Positions 48,673 to 61,163 are shown, counted from the first letter of the stretch. The stretch is 64,000 nt of DNA from Coenobita brevimanus (GCA_032717465.1 CM064732.1:36024322-36088321), one strand, 5' to 3'. The notes: a model not told the origin generated them from the letters alone. Translations and numbers: made by a program.

Positions 48673-48718
<46 letters not shown>
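48673..48718. repeat. (TA)n microsatellite
   Basis: Perfect TA array. The next 800 bp (48719-49530) contain no recognisable gene. Confidence 0.97.
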
Positions 48719-48721
<3 letters not shown>

Positions 48722-49534
48722 GGTAAGCACTGTTAACAGTTAGCCTGCATTATGGATAAATAGTATATGATACCCACTTTTCACATACCCGGTACTAAAT
48801 AACTAATAACTAAACAGAATATATTAATGCTGCTACAAACATGATACAGATTAGGAGAAAACAAATTCTGGTTACTTGAGCTGCCTTACCTGCACGTTCT
48901 GCAACATATGGCCTATTGTTCAGATGCACACATTCTCCTGCCATCCCCTTCCTGAATCAACTAACTCGTTCTGATCACGAATAATTGTGGGCAGTATGGG
49001 TTGCACTGGGATGGCGATGTAAGATAATATTGTTCTCTTGGGTAAACCAAGTACTTGGACAGTTGTAATTAAGTACAGTTGTTTGTGTACTTGTACTTGG
49101 GATTTTAATAACTAAAATACTTGTTCTTAAGTAAAGCCACCTGAACTTGGGCGCAATCCTGAATTACTGTTGACATGAAAATAGACAGAATCTAAATTAT
49201 TTAGTGATCTGATTAAACTAACTGACCCAGTTATTATATTTGGAGTTATTTATGACCAGACCAGTAGCTGGAGTGCATACAAATATGCCCCGAACCCCCT
49301 CCCCCTTTCTCAGTTCTTTGGGTGAATGGGGTACAGATCCAGACACCTTGATTAACAAGGTACTTGATTTTGGCCGTAACTAAAAATCCAGTAAACTTTA
49401 CTGAATGTTCTATTACTGAGTAAACTAATGTTTGGAGACCTATACTAGGGTTGTCCAACTGGCAACGCATGCACTCCTTGAGCCTCAGTAAGGGTATTCT
49501 AAACGTTCCTCAGGTTGTAACAGTATTAAATTAG

Positions 49535-50427
49535 AAAGCACTCAGAGCGCATACCTCCGCCAATGTCGTTGCTATTAAAAAGGATCCGGATCTTGATACG
49601 TAGATATATTGTGTCGCATAGATCCGGATGTCCCCAAAGTTCGACAATTGTTCCCTGACCCATGGCCCACTCTTCCATAAAATGTTATTTAAGTTTATTG
49701 AGAACTTTTGGAGATATTGTGTGGGATGCATAGGATACGAATCCGTCCCAAAATTTAAACAATTCTTTCTTGGCCCATGGCTCACCCTTCCACAAAATGT
49801 CATTGAAATTCATGAGAACTTTTGGAGATATCGAGTGGACAAACAGACAAACAGATGAGACTGCCTATGGCAGAGTGCTTGGAGGATGGATCCGATTGTG
49901 TCTGCTTAGTTTTCACCAGCGTGTAGGTAGTCATATATATATGCTTAGTTTTCACTTGTGTGTAAGCAGTCATTTGGCGAAGTTTTTTGTGCTTCATTGC
50001 AAACCACAGGATGGGTTTAGGAAGCTGAAAATTGCATTGGCAGGTGCACCAGACGTTTGTGTTCAGTTGGGGAAGAAAAAAATTCAATTTTCGCAATTAA
50101 AAAAAAAAAAAAAAAAGATGCCTTGGCCGGCCACTGGGTCCCGACGATTTCCGGACCCACGGCCATTGAGAGGTTTCAACCCCCCACCCAGCCCCGACCT
50201 TTGGCCGAGTTTCATGAAAAACAATAGGCTACCAGGGTTTACGGATATCTATCTTGTTTTTCTTTTCTTTTTCGAACGATTGACGCAAAGTTGTGACCTT
50301 TAGAGTGGAAACAAACAGACAGACAAACATACGGAACTGGCCAACATGCTTGCCGAATCTTTCGATTCCGGAAAGCAACAGAGGTGAATACATAACATCC
50401 TCCAACTTTGTTGGCGGAGGTAATAAC
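49535..50427. mobile_element. CCTCCGCC-ended interspersed repeat, copy 1
   Basis: Begins AAGCACTCAGAGCGCATACC then TCCGCCAATGTC, and ends CAACTTTGTTGGCGGAGGTA, an inverted end sequence. Inside, GGATCCGGAT and a tandem duplication of about 114 bp (from 49620 and 49734; shared GGCCCATGGC/CACCCTTCCA-type and GAACTTTTGGAGATAT) are followed by a GACAAACAGACAAACAGATG stretch. A 17-base A run lies at 50099-50115. There is no coding capacity. It is consistent with a non-autonomous transposon. Confidence 0.7.
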
Positions 50428-50742
50428 TTCAGCAAGGATTGCTAGCATCTGATAATTTATAATTTTGTATTTAATTTTATCATATTCTATGTGTGTTTTG
50501 TATGTTCTGAAGGTGTTGCCTATTCTCGTACACAGTGTTCCGAAATATAGTTTCAAATTGCTCATCAGTAAAGCGCAAACTAGAAGTCTCACATGGCTGT
50601 AAAACTATGCCTACATTATTATCATCATACAGACCTCTTTTCCCGCCTTACGATTGAATAAGTAAAGTAGGGTGCGGAGATTAAGAAAAAGAAAATATAT
50701 AGTAAAAGAATTAACCAACGTCTATCTATCTATCTATCTATT

Positions 50743-50959
50743 GCAAGACACCATAATCCTGTAAGGGATGGTCATTTGACTCTGAGTTATTTATCTGAGC
50801 AAAGAAACAAGCCACTCTCTCATTCACCCAGTACTCATGCCCCAAGACAAATTATTTGTGTGAAATTTGAATATAGACATGTTTTCTAATTTTCAGATTT
50901 TTTTTTTTCCTTTGCGAAAGGAAGAAAGAACCAAAGGCTATAAGTCCGCAAAACTTCTC

Positions 50960-50996
<37 letters not shown>

Positions 50997-52201
50997 CCAG
51001 TTCATGATCTGTTCATCTGAGATGCCTGGATATATTTCGTTTAAAAGGCTGAGTATCATAGACAGAAGGAAATACTGACCGAAAAAGACATTTCCAGAGT
51101 TGACCTGTTGCATATATGAATGACTGAGGGTATCGGTTCAGTCTAAGTCCTTAGTGTTTGCTCGTTTCTACAATTAAACTGTAGAATATGAATTTAATGT
51201 TTTCATTGTAAATTCAAAACATTTTTCTAACTGCAGTTTCATGAGATTGGGAGTGGGTGGGTGCAAAGGTTGAGATACAGTTGGTCTGGGGCTGCACAAG
51301 ATAAACGTCACTGGTATAGAGGGTTAAGTCATTCAGAGCAGATGTGATCTAAACGGGCTAATTCCAGGAATGGATTAGGATTCATTGCTAACATTTTGCT
51401 ACTGAGGGGTATGTGACTGGTCGCCCTTGCCATAAGTTTCTTGCTACATACGCACCAGAGTTTACGGGAAACGTACGACCTGGTTATGGATGAATGAATC
51501 CATCCTACTTTAATATTTAATTTCTCCCTCACAAATAATGTCTTATAAATCTTCGCCTACGTCTCCCCTAAAATAAGGATGCATGTTGGAGATAACATTT
51601 AACACCAATGCTCAATGTAACAATAGAAAATCCTCATTCTTTCCGGTTTATGTTGAAGCCACCTTAAATAATCAACGGACAAAACATGAATGGGCACCAT
51701 CGTCATGCCACGTTGCCCCACCTTGTGTTAGTAATAGATAATAATAATATAGTCCGTTAATTCTTTTGTAACATAACAAAAACTGAGTCATGCCCCAGAA
51801 CTCAATACTGAGTCGTGATGGAGTGATGCGAGGTTCAAAGTAACGCTAATGGACTACAGAATGGAGTGCATAATTGAGAAACGTAGTTTTATCATCTTAC
51901 CTGCAGCAATATTAACCAGTTACCTGCAGGGAGTGTAGGATATCTTCGTTAGGAAAGTTAAACCATCATTATTTCGGCGTCATGACATCCTTGCGTCGAA
52001 AGAAATTATACACAGAAACTACGATCCTCTCATTATTTCTTTGTGTGCTAACAGTTAGGCAAAAAGACAGGCAGGCAGAGAGATAAGGATAAAATATAAC
52101 TCTCATCCGCCTTTGATGGTGAGGTACTATGGGAAAGAAGATTAGAAAGGAGGAAGATTGGTACATGAAGAATTAAAGCAACAGGAAAAACCAAGAAAAT
52201 T

Positions 52202-52232
<31 letters not shown>

Positions 52233-52930
52233 AGGACATGTAACAAAGCGAAAGAGTTATGGAGACGCGATAAAAAACATAAATGTAAAAGAAAAGAGTG
52301 ACATAAAAAATGAGGGAGTAACCGAGTTAGGAAAGAAGAAACGACGTATGGAAGAATACAAAGGAACTGAAAGCATAGCAAATCCAATTATATACATTAG
52401 AGAGAGAGAGAGAGAGAGAGAGAGCAATTTTAGGCTAAATCAAGACGACTTTGATTGTACTAATGGTGGTGGCTGTGATGGTTCCGGTGGCAGGAGTGGA
52501 AACTGTGGTGCCTTTATAATGAAAGTTATGGTGTCATGTTCCTGACACAGAGGCATCAATAGCCGTGGTACCAGTTGCTAATGGGTGTGGTGGCGTTCAT
52601 TGTGTGTGCCAGCCTAACATCATAGTATAATGGAACAAGACCCCATGGTTGTTATTTTAATTGTTTTTGTTGTTGTATGTTGTAACGATGAATAGTGGTT
52701 GATGATCTGTGTATGGTACTGCTGAGTAATTGTTGTCGTTGTGTACAGTATATAACTATGGGTGATGCTTTTTACTGCTGGGTTTGGAAACCACGGCTAA
52801 TTTTGGTTTTTGTTCTGAGTGGTACTGTTGACGGTGGGTATTTTTGTTGTTTTCATACCATGCCAATAGAAGACAATTTATTTAAGCTAAGTAAAATCCT
52901 ATCTTCCAAAGGATTTTTTTCTCATCAGAA
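50743..52930. other. Intergenic DNA with simple repeats only
   Basis: No gene seen. Microsatellites: (GA)n 50964-50994, (GA)n then a G run 52203-52232, and (GA)n 52399-52424; a (TATC)n array at 50721-50742 lies just before. Minus-strand LSLSLS ORFs near 52048-52387 are translations of GA arrays and purine-rich flanks. Confidence 0.65.
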
Positions 52931-53270
52931 AATAGAAAGTACTCAGAATGCATACCTCCGCCAACGTCAATAAATATAATTTACTGTTCTAATTCCTCTT
53001 TCGCATCATACGAATTCATTATTCAGTTACTTCTACGAACTTATTTGTCCCGTTACACAATCTCAGAGTGTACAAGCCTAACTTATTTCTTATATCTGGA
53101 TCCGGATCCATATTAAAATCGATTAAACTCTTCTTTGGTCTGCTGTTCACTTATCCACCAGAATACACTGAACTCCAGCAACACCTTTTTGAGGTATCTT
53201 CTTCACAAGCAGACAAACATATACTGGTGAATATATAGCCTCCGTCTAGGTTCTTTGGCGGATGTTGTTT
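52931..53270. mobile_element. CCTCCGCC-ended interspersed repeat, copy 2 (short)
   Basis: AGAAAGTACTCAGAATGCAT and ACCTCCGCCAACGTC match the start of copy 1. GGATCCGGATCC is kept in the middle. GAGGTATCTTCTTCACAAGC with AGACAAACATA corresponds to the end of the copy 1 interior, and TTCTTTGGCGGATGTTG to its right end. It is shorter and more diverged than copy 1. Confidence 0.65.
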
Positions 53271-54009
53271 AGATTTAGCTCCTTTAGGGAGGACAGGGCC
53301 AAAGAAGAGCCCGCCAATTTGGCGGAGTCAACTGTGATTATACTTAATAAGAAGTAGGAATCATCAAAACTTTATTCTGAAGGCATAGTATTGTTTATCA
53401 TTATTTTTAGTTTAACCTCTTTAGCTAAATGACGTCTTTGATTTACTATATCTACATTATTTTATTAATTTCAGGAGGAATTCTTCATCCTGGAGGGGCT
53501 ATATTCAAGCTTCATTAACCACATCACCACTAAGGTGTTCCCCTTGGCTGGAAAAGGCGTCGGGTTGCAGCATGAATAAAGTAAAAATGGAAAATCTCGT
53601 TGGCATGTAAACCTTCGAAGCGGCTCTCATTTGGCTACATTTTCCCACAAAGTATGCTTTAGTATTCTCTTGTATGTTATTTTTGTCTTTATAATACTGA
53701 CGTAGTTTGCATGATACATACGAGGATTATAAAGGTATACAGTACATAGTAAACTGCTGAGAAGTAGGCGTTGCCAAGTCTGTCGAGACCTCAATGACAA
53801 CCTGAGCGGTAGTATTCCTGCCTGTGCCGGTTCCACCACTCACATAAATGAACATCCCTCATCTTCCTTGCCATCCCCCTTAAAAGAGGATGGTGAACTA
53901 CAGCAGGACAACTTCAGTCTGCAGTATATTGGGTTACTTTTCATATGAACCGGGGACACATTGGTACTACTGCATGTACAACTTCAACACCTTTACTTCC
54001 AGCAGGCTG

Positions 54010-54011
<2 letters not shown>
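53271..54011. other. No gene seen
   Basis: Unassigned sequence without clear motifs. Confidence 0.5.
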
Positions 54012-54068
<57 letters not shown>

Positions 54069-54069
54069 A
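54012..54069. repeat. Compound microsatellite (TA)n(CA)n
   Basis: TA array to about 54041 then CA array. Confidence 0.97.
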
Positions 54070-54189
54070 GAATAAACTTGCCAGCAGCAAAATACGTCCG
54101 ATAGACACATAACCCTTAAAAACCACTACCAGACATTTATCAGCAAAACGTTGGAATTGTGTTACTCTTATATGATTTAATATCTGAAA

Positions 54190-54850
54190 CGGTTAGGATG
54201 GCGTGTGTGATTGTCCAGGACTAAACTCCTTCACAGCTGTGTCTTTTGTATTTTATTTCAGCTCACGCCTGACAATGTTACTTAACTGAAAATGAGACAT
54301 AGGATCCAGAAAGTGTTAATACTGTCACCTTTAATGGACTCAGGGTAAAGTCAGCTGTAGTATTCCATTGCTCCAAACATCAGGCGATTCTATTTAGGTG
54401 AGAGTAAGCCCCTGGAACGTGAAAGTGTTAACTTATCTGATAATTACCATCTCTTTATATTACTGCTGGGGTGTGATAAGAAATTATCCCTAGAGTACAA
54501 CGCTAGGCGCGAAAAAATGCTATAGAAATGAAGTAGAGCCATAGTTTTGTTTTATTGTGTTACTGATTCATGTGAACTGTGCTGCAGATGGACAAAATTC
54601 TTTGCAAAGCTAAGGTGAGCCAACTGTAGGGCTGCTTCCACAGTCAATCTGTGTGCATTTCAGTTAAAAGAATCGCAGTACGGTAAGCTATACGGGGAGA
54701 TATGAAGCTCGCTAAGGAGTCCATGGAAGCTGTTCTAACAATGGTTCATGTTAACTCTCAGGCTCCTAGGACTCGTTCTTAGCAGAATAAACTAGATATG
54801 CGTTACCTGAAGTACAGTACTAGGGTTCCCTCGATTGCGAGAGTTAATAG
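54190..54850. repeat. Decayed short repeats, second cluster
   Basis: Shares phrases with 22228-23110: GTGTTAATACTGTCACC (~54315), GGCGATTCTATTTAGGTGAG (~54384), GACAATGTTACTTAACTG (~54261). Its last part is the TTAA-bounded unit at 54751-54847. Confidence 0.4.
54751..54847. mobile_element. 97-bp TTAA-bounded palindromic unit (MITE candidate)
   Basis: Starts TTAACTCTC and ends GAGAGTTAA, exact inverted ends of nine bases with TTAA on both sides, then less regular inner pairing (CAGGCTCCTAGG versus CCCTCGATTGC). It fits a very short TTAA-targeting MITE. The ends may also be a chance palindrome. Confidence 0.45.
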
Positions 54851-55239
54851 TAATAGTTTTAATACTTTTGGATTCCCATAAACCACCCAGATGAATTAAA
54901 TCATCTGACAGGAATGAAGTACTAGAGATGATGCAACCATGACAGGAATATCAGTGTGGCAATGTATTGTGATGTCTTTAGTGTCATCTGCAAGTCATTA
55001 CTGGAGTTGATATCAGCAACCCTTTCAGTATGATAACGTCTTTTAATTTTATTATTCCTACCTTCAGGCCATTGTACCTAGCTTGGGTGATACTTGTCTA
55101 AATGGAAGAGTTGAATATAGCTTTCATTAACCCCTAGGCGCAGGGTGACAGTTATATCCAATGTAAAGTTTGTGGATCTGGAACTCCGGGTGACGGCTAT
55201 AGCCACACTTGATTTTGCACCATTGTTTGATGCAGGCAC

Positions 55240-57628
55240 CAATTTTTCTCGTCACCAAAGGGTGTTGGCATACTCCCGCCTCCGCACTGGATCATGACTC
55301 AGTCTCTCTCGCACCCTGGCCAGGTGTAGTACAATGTATTCAGAATCCTCCTTATCCAAATGCGTCCCCACTGCCCGCAGCCCTCTTGCATCTTCCACTC
55401 CAGCCAAACTCTTGCCGAAGATTGCAAGGAAAGGACTTAGTGATAGTGCTATAGGATGTGTACTGGAGGATACAGTGTCTACTCTAGCCGAAAGTGGTGA
55501 AAATTCCTCTGAAAACAGCAGGAGATATTACATTGAGAGCAAGGTGTCACATGCACCCACCCCTGCTCCTTCATACACGTCGAATTAGGACCTACAGTTG
55601 CTTCAGGAGGCTGAAGAGGTGTATGACAATGATGCAATTGTTACTGGAGAAGAGAAGGATGTGCCAGAAGTGTGGAAAGTGAAGGAGATGGTGGTGATGA
55701 TGATGGTCACAAAGTACATAAATGCCATCGCCGCATCTCTCCACCATGCTCCGAGCAAGAAGGTCACCCTCCCTCCCCTTCATGACCTTCGTCACCACAA
55801 CCTAACACTTCAAGGGCCATTTCTCCACAATCTGGCCCTTCATATGTGAGGGTAATGAAGTCGTTGGCACCAGTAAGGAAACGTGGCAAGACAGCATCAC
55901 TGCAGGGGGTCCCCACTACAGGCGAGTCATCACCCACGTCCTCCTCCACCTCCACCTCCACCTCTCCTTCCCCTTCCCCCTCCCCCTCCCACCCATGGCC
56001 GTGGGCATGCACGTGGTTGTGGGCGTCCTCATGATGCCAAGAGGCACCTTATTCCTGCCAGATCACGCCCTAGCAGCCCCGGCGTCGGCAGGCTTGACAC
56101 TTTTGTGTGGGAGGAGGGTGAATACTTCCAGCCTACCCTACCGGTCTTTGATGTGACAGGGACAGGTGTTCAGAGGCAGCATCTGGGTGCAGGAGAACAA
56201 ACCATCCTGTCCTTTTTTCAAGCAATATTTACAGTGACAATTATTCAGTACCTGGTGGAGGAGATAATCATTCACCAGGCTATAGCTGTTCGATGGCTTG
56301 AGGTGTCCCTGTCCCACAGCAGAAACATGAATGAATGGAAGATAGTGGAGGTGGGGGAAATGTATGTTTGGCTCACACTGATGATGATAATGGCACACAT
56401 AAAGATGCATGTCATTCACGATTATTGGTCTGTGGACGAAATCTTACACACACCTGTCTTTGGCCTGGGACAGATATGTGGCCATTCTGAAGCTCTTACA
56501 CTTCAACAAGATCTATGGCCCAGCCCCTAATGACAGGTTATGGATCATCTGGCCGCTTCTTACCATGCTGAAGGAGTCATTTACAAGGCTTTTCTGGCCA
56601 TTGCAGAAAGTGGTTATTGACAAGTTGCATGTTTTATTCCGGGGCTGTTTAGCATTTATTTAGTATGTGCCTTCCAAACGACATTGCTTTGGCCTAAAGT
56701 TCTTTGTCGTATGCAACTGCAAGACTGGATACGTACTAAATGTGATAGGGTATTCGGCTACAGATGTGGATATACTCAGCGATGATCCCCATGGGTTTCC
56801 GCTGCTGTGGTAAAAGTGCTTATGGACAAATACTTCCACAAAAACCACATCCTTTACACTGAATATTACTACGCTTCTCTGGCAATGACACAGTATTTGC
56901 TGCAACATGGGACTGGTTCCTGTGATACTGTTCATGCTCGAAGACGGAATTTTCCATCATTCCCAGAAAAGACTGAGAAAGGTGCCCTGTTAACCCGGAA
57001 ATGTGGTAGCATGTTGGCCATTCACTGGCACAACAAGTGAAATGTGAAAATGCTTATCAAAGTTCACCATGGGGTTATGCAGGACACTGGCAAAACAGAC
57101 TACCGGACCAGGCAACCATTGCTGAAGCCAGATGCAATCAATGATTACAGTATCAACGTGTGGCTTGTGGATAAGTCTGACATGAAGATTGGAGAGACTG
57201 ATTGCCTGCAGAAGTCCTGCAGGTGGTATAAAAAGGCATTCTTACACCTTTTGGATATCAGTGTCCTCAACAGTTACATCCTTTACAAAGAGGTTGTGGG
57301 TAAGAGTCTTTCCTTATGCGAGTATGAGAAAGAACTGGCATGGCAGCTCCTTGAAAAGTATGGAACTGTTGAAGTTGCAAGTGGGAAGAGGCAAGTGCAC
57401 TAGGTGCCACTGGCTGATAGGGTGGCCAGCTCACAGTACATGGGAAGGCATCTCGCCAATCTGGGCCAAACACCTGCAGGGCAAGTGACACACAGGCGTT
57501 GTCGTGTATGTTCAGCGACAAAACGTCAGGCCATTGCATGCAAGGAAATGGCCTATCAGTGTCATGAGTGCAAGATTGCACTTTGCCCAGAGTGCTTCTT
57601 CATGTGCCACCGTGAATGTGATTTCTAA
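55240..57628 (+). pseudogene. piggyBac (PGBD-type) transposase, degenerate
   Basis: Read across frames: low-complexity acidic/Pro-rich N-terminus; the start of the fold at FQPTLPVFDVTGTGV (~56130); EMYVWLTLMMIMAHIKM, HDYWSVDEILHTPVFG (~56350-56465) and WDRYVAILKLLHFN (~56470). VIDKLHVLFRGCLAFI (~56616) holds the first catalytic Asp, then YVPSKRHCFGLKFFVVC and KTGYVLNVIGYSATD. The second Asp region reads LYTEYYYASLAMTQYLL (Asp to Glu), HGTGSCDTVHARRR follows, and DYSINVWLVDKSDMKIG matches the third-Asp segment. It ends with a Cys/His-rich zinc domain: CRVCSATKRQAIACK, YQCHECKIALCPECF, CHREC (57505-57620). Frameshifts and a stop near 56660 break the gene. Confidence 0.85.
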
Positions 57629-57849
57629 GCACAGGTGTGTGGGAGCATGTTAGTAAATAGTGGACAAAGACAAGAAAGTGCCGTGTGTTTGTGTGTGTTT
57701 TTTTTTATGTTTTCTTGTAATTACATAAGTCAAAGTGGATGTGATGTGGTCGTAAATATGTCTAGTTACCCTACAACTTACAATGGAAAACCTAATGCGC
57801 ACCTGAAGAATACTGTTTTTTGTAGTAGTACTTCGGTTTATTTCTTGCC

Positions 57850-59793
57850 TTTGTTTTTGGCGAGTAGAGGTAGGGGAGAAGATGAGAGAGAGGAGAGAGA
57901 GGTATATGTGAGCAGGAGAAGGGAGGTTAAGAGACTGGTGAAGGAGAGTAAGAAGAAAGTGGATGAAGAGTTTGGGAGGAATCTGAGTGTGAAATGGAGG
58001 GAGAGTAAGAAAATGTTTTGGAAGGAGGTAAAGAAAGTAAGGCAGTGTGAAAGGGGAAGTAATAGGGGAGTGAAAGATAGGAATAATAGATTGTTGGTGG
58101 AGAAAAGAGAGAAATTGAGGAAATGGAAGGAGCACTTTGAGGATTTGTTGAATGTAGAGAGTAAGAGCAGTGTGAGTATAAGTGGTTGGGGAATGGCTGG
58201 GAGAAGAAGAGATGAGAGGAGGGAGGGAGAGATCAGTAGGGTGGAAGTAGTGGAAGCGATGTAGAAGATTAAGCTGGGAAAGGCCCCAGGAATTGATGGA
58301 GTGTGTGGTGAAATGCATAGGTATGGGGGTGAGATTGTTGTGGAGTGGATATGGAAGTTGTGTAGATTGGCTTGGGAAGAGGGAAGGGTTCCAGAGGACT
58401 GGAAATCAGGTATAATTGTTCCTCTGTACAAAGGAAAAGGGGAGAGAGAAGTATGTGGTAACCATAGGGGTATTTGCCTTCTTAGTGTGACTGGTAAAGT
58501 ATATGGTAGAATATTCATTGATAGGGTTAGGCATATGACAAGAGGAGCTAGTTGGAGAAGAACAAGGGGGATTTAGGAAGGGAAAAGGGTGTGTAGATCA
58601 GATATTTGTTCTAAGATGTTTAGTGGAGAAGTATCTAGAGAAGGGAAGGAAAGTGTATGCTGCCTTCATGGACTTGGAGAAAGTTTATGACATAAGAGTT
58701 AGGCAAGGTATGTGGAAGGTATTAAGAATATATGGAGTGGAGGGGAAATTGTTGAGTGCTGTGAAGAGTATGTACGAGGGAGCTAGGGCTACGGTGCGAG
58801 TGGATGGTGAGCTGAGTGAGTTCTTTGATCTCAATGTGGGACTGAAACAGGGGTGTGTGATGTCTCCATGGCTGTTTAATATCTATATGGATGGGGTTGT
58901 AAAGGAGGTGCAAGGTAGGGCAGTGGATGTGGGGCTGGCCCTAATGAATGAGGGTGAGATTTGGAAGCTTCCTGTGTTGCTGTTTGCTGATGATACAGTA
59001 TTGTTGAGTGAACATGAATGGGAGTTGCAAGGTTTGGTGAATGAATTTGGGACAGTGTGTAGGAGGAGGAAGCTGAAAGTTAATGTAAACAAAAGTAAAG
59101 TTATGGTGTTTGAGAGGAATGAAGTCACAGAGTGTGCAGTGAGGTTGGATGGTGAGGATATGGAGAATGTGAGTGCATTCAAGTACTTGGGCAGTGTGAT
59201 GAGTAAGGATGGAACTTTGGGGGATGAAGTACGTGAAAGGGTACAGCAGGGAAGGAAGGTTGTTGGTACACTGAAAGCAGTGATGAGAAATAGGGAGGTG
59301 AGTATGGAAGTTAAGGAGTCACTGCATGATGGTATTGTGATCCCTACCCTGACGTGTGGAAGCGAGGCTTGGACCTTGCAAGAGGGGAACAACTCAAGAG
59401 TGAGAGCAGTGGAAATGAGTTACTTGAGAGGAGCATGTGGAGTGACGTGGAGGGACAGGTTGACGAATGAAGAAGTGAAGGAACGTTGTGGGGTAGATGT
59501 GGATGTGGTTGAGAAGATTAGGAGAAATACACTGAGGTGGTTTGGACATGTGGAGAGAATGGAGAATGAAAGACTGACTAAGAGGGTGTATGTAGGTGAG
59601 GTGGAGGGAGGGAGAGGGAGGGGTAGACCGAGGATGAGGTGGAGGGATGGAGTTGAGAGGTATATGAGGGAGGGGGGGGTGATTTGGGGGGAGGGTAGTC
59701 AAATGGTGGGTGACAGAGTGACTTGGAGGCGTTTTGTCTGCGGCCACCCTTTACGGGATTAGGGCGTCGGGCTATAGATAGATAGATAGATAG
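57850..59793 (+). pseudogene. RTE-like LINE (RT), best-preserved copy of its family
   Basis: A charged linker (RREVKRLVKESKKKVDEEF) leads, after a stop at 58262, to the RT: GKAPGIDGVCGEM (~58278), EDWKSGIIVPLYKGKGE (~58395), NHRGICLLSVTGKVYGRI (~58461). A frameshift near 58560 is followed by the intact 379-residue ORF 58623-59762: motif A AAFMDLEKVYD (~58660), [19 protein letters not shown] (~58841), motif [18 protein letters not shown] (~58978), then [24 protein letters not shown] and [17 protein letters not shown]. Catalytic Asp residues are kept. The 3' end is GGCCACCC, GGGATTAGGGCGTCGGGC and an ATAG-repeat tail (59775-59793). The endonuclease is missing (5' truncation). Confidence 0.9.
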
Positions 59794-60467
59794 TTTTATA
59801 GTGCAAAATAAGCATAATCTCTGTACATGTGATGAATGCCAGTAGAATATGTAATATATAACATAATTAGTGAGAAATACATTAGCCCCATGCTAAGAAA
59901 ATGTGCCAAAAAGCCTAACCAATAGTAAAAACCTCAACCTCATGGTTCAGAATAGGTTATTCATTACAATAAATGTGTGCTAGCTGAGGAAAAGGTGAAA
60001 TGAAAAGAAGGAAATTTCCTCTCAAAGTGTTTCCAAAGTGCAAACATGTAAGACAGTGAGGGAAAAATGGATAAGTACTGTGTCCTTCACCTTCTTCCAC
60101 ACACAAACACGGCAAATTGTGGCGCTGTTATGGCCAGAAAACCATATATGTGAGCCACATGTACCGGGTGATGGTTCACAACCATAGCTGTGAGGAAGTA
60201 TGGGGACATCGGTTACTAAAAATGGAAAATTCCATGGCGTGAGGTTGGGCAGCATTTGAAATGGACCACTCACCCCGGGAAGCCAGTGTTACAAACGCTG
60301 GCTAGAGTGCCGCCACTGAGCCCGACGTCTGGGCTGTGCACAACAGATAGGACACATTCCGACTCACGCGCTGCAAGTAACCTATCTTATTTACGTTCCT
60401 ACTCATCAATGGGACCCCTACAGACCTGTAAATGCTTTCATTTGCAAGAAGAAGAGTTTGTGAGTAA
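59794..60467. other. No gene seen (possibly the 3' part of the piggyBac element)
   Basis: Unassigned. Short ORFs without motifs. It carries the GGGTGATGGTTCACAACC phrase that resembles the left end of the piggyBac relic. Confidence 0.4.
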
Positions 60468-60840
60468 TATATATATATGTTTTTTATTCGTTTCTCTAAC
60501 TTTTTTATACGTGTCCGACACTGGGCAAAGGCTTCAGGGCCTATCCCCATGTCCCAGTAGTCCTCCTTGGGGTCCTCCTACATCTCCACATGTCACCAAT
60601 TCGGCGCTAACACCCACCATCCATATTGAATACATGCTAGGGCTGTCTCATACAGGATTGATGTACTGGTATTAGCGGAGGTACTTTTGTGACATGTCAG
60701 CGAGTCATCTGGTGGATCAGAAAAGTCTGTGTTTTACGAAATTCAAATCCTTTACCTTTCCCTGCCCCAGCCAGGATTCGAACTTGGGTCCATTAGGACT
60801 GCAGGTCGCCTCTCTACCGATTCTGCCACTGCCTCCCCGT
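60468..60840 (-). mobile_element. tRNA-derived SINE, third family
   Basis: Minus strand, starting near 60840 with GGGGAGGCAGTGGCAGAATC (A-box region), then a B box CCAAGTTCGAATCCTGG about 50 bases on. A roughly 290-bp body ends GCCCAGTGTCGGACACGTAT and an A-rich tail (AAAAAAGTTAGAGAAACG, AATAAAAAACATATATATAT). The head retains good tRNA-like boxes. It differs from both other SINE families in the window. Confidence 0.75.
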
Positions 60841-61163
60841 GCTTACAGAATTATTAAGGTTTGAATAAAAGTAATTTTGGAAAAACTGCCTTTAGTGAGA
60901 GGCTGGCGTCGGTAAAATTTGCCAGGCGTTTTGAGGTTAAGCCATTCCTTGGCAGAGGTCCTTACTCAGTTAAATAAAATCGTCTGGTGGTGGACGGACA
61001 GAAATGACAAGTACGTCATCGAACTGAGGTTATCGATATAACCAATTGCGTCTTCTGTAAACTATATTTGTAACAATTCTACGATGTATTTTTCAGAATT
61101 GTGGGACGATACTACGGAAAAATTGGGTTGTGAAATTTTTCATCACTGTCATGTTAATCATTT
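60841..61163. other. No gene seen
   Basis: Unassigned; includes the candidate right piggyBac TTAA at 60937. Confidence 0.5.

Larger units (their letters stand above)
55127..60940 (+). mobile_element. Candidate piggyBac element boundaries
   Basis: TTAACCCCTAGGCGCAGGG at 55127 precedes the transposase relic. TTAA at 60937, read from the other side as TTAACCTCAAAACGCC, could be the other end. Near both ends there are related subterminal phrases (CCGGGTGACGGCTATAGCC at ~55187, CCGGGTGATGGTTCACAACC at ~60167). A LINE (57850-59793) and a SINE (60468-60840) lie inside. The inverted-end match is short, so the boundaries are tentative. Confidence 0.35.

Noticed and set aside
55764..56012. Glu/Gly/Val-rich minus-strand ORF
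   Set aside because: Antisense to the CCACCTCC-type low-complexity stretch in the piggyBac N-terminal region.
57650..58318. Pro/Ser/Leu-rich minus-strand ORFs opposite the LINE at 57850-59793
   Set aside because: Antisense to purine-rich LINE coding sequence; no domain.
60768..60840. Functional tRNA gene on the minus strand
   Set aside because: Box-like motifs exist, but the sequence continues as a repeat body with an A/T-rich tail.
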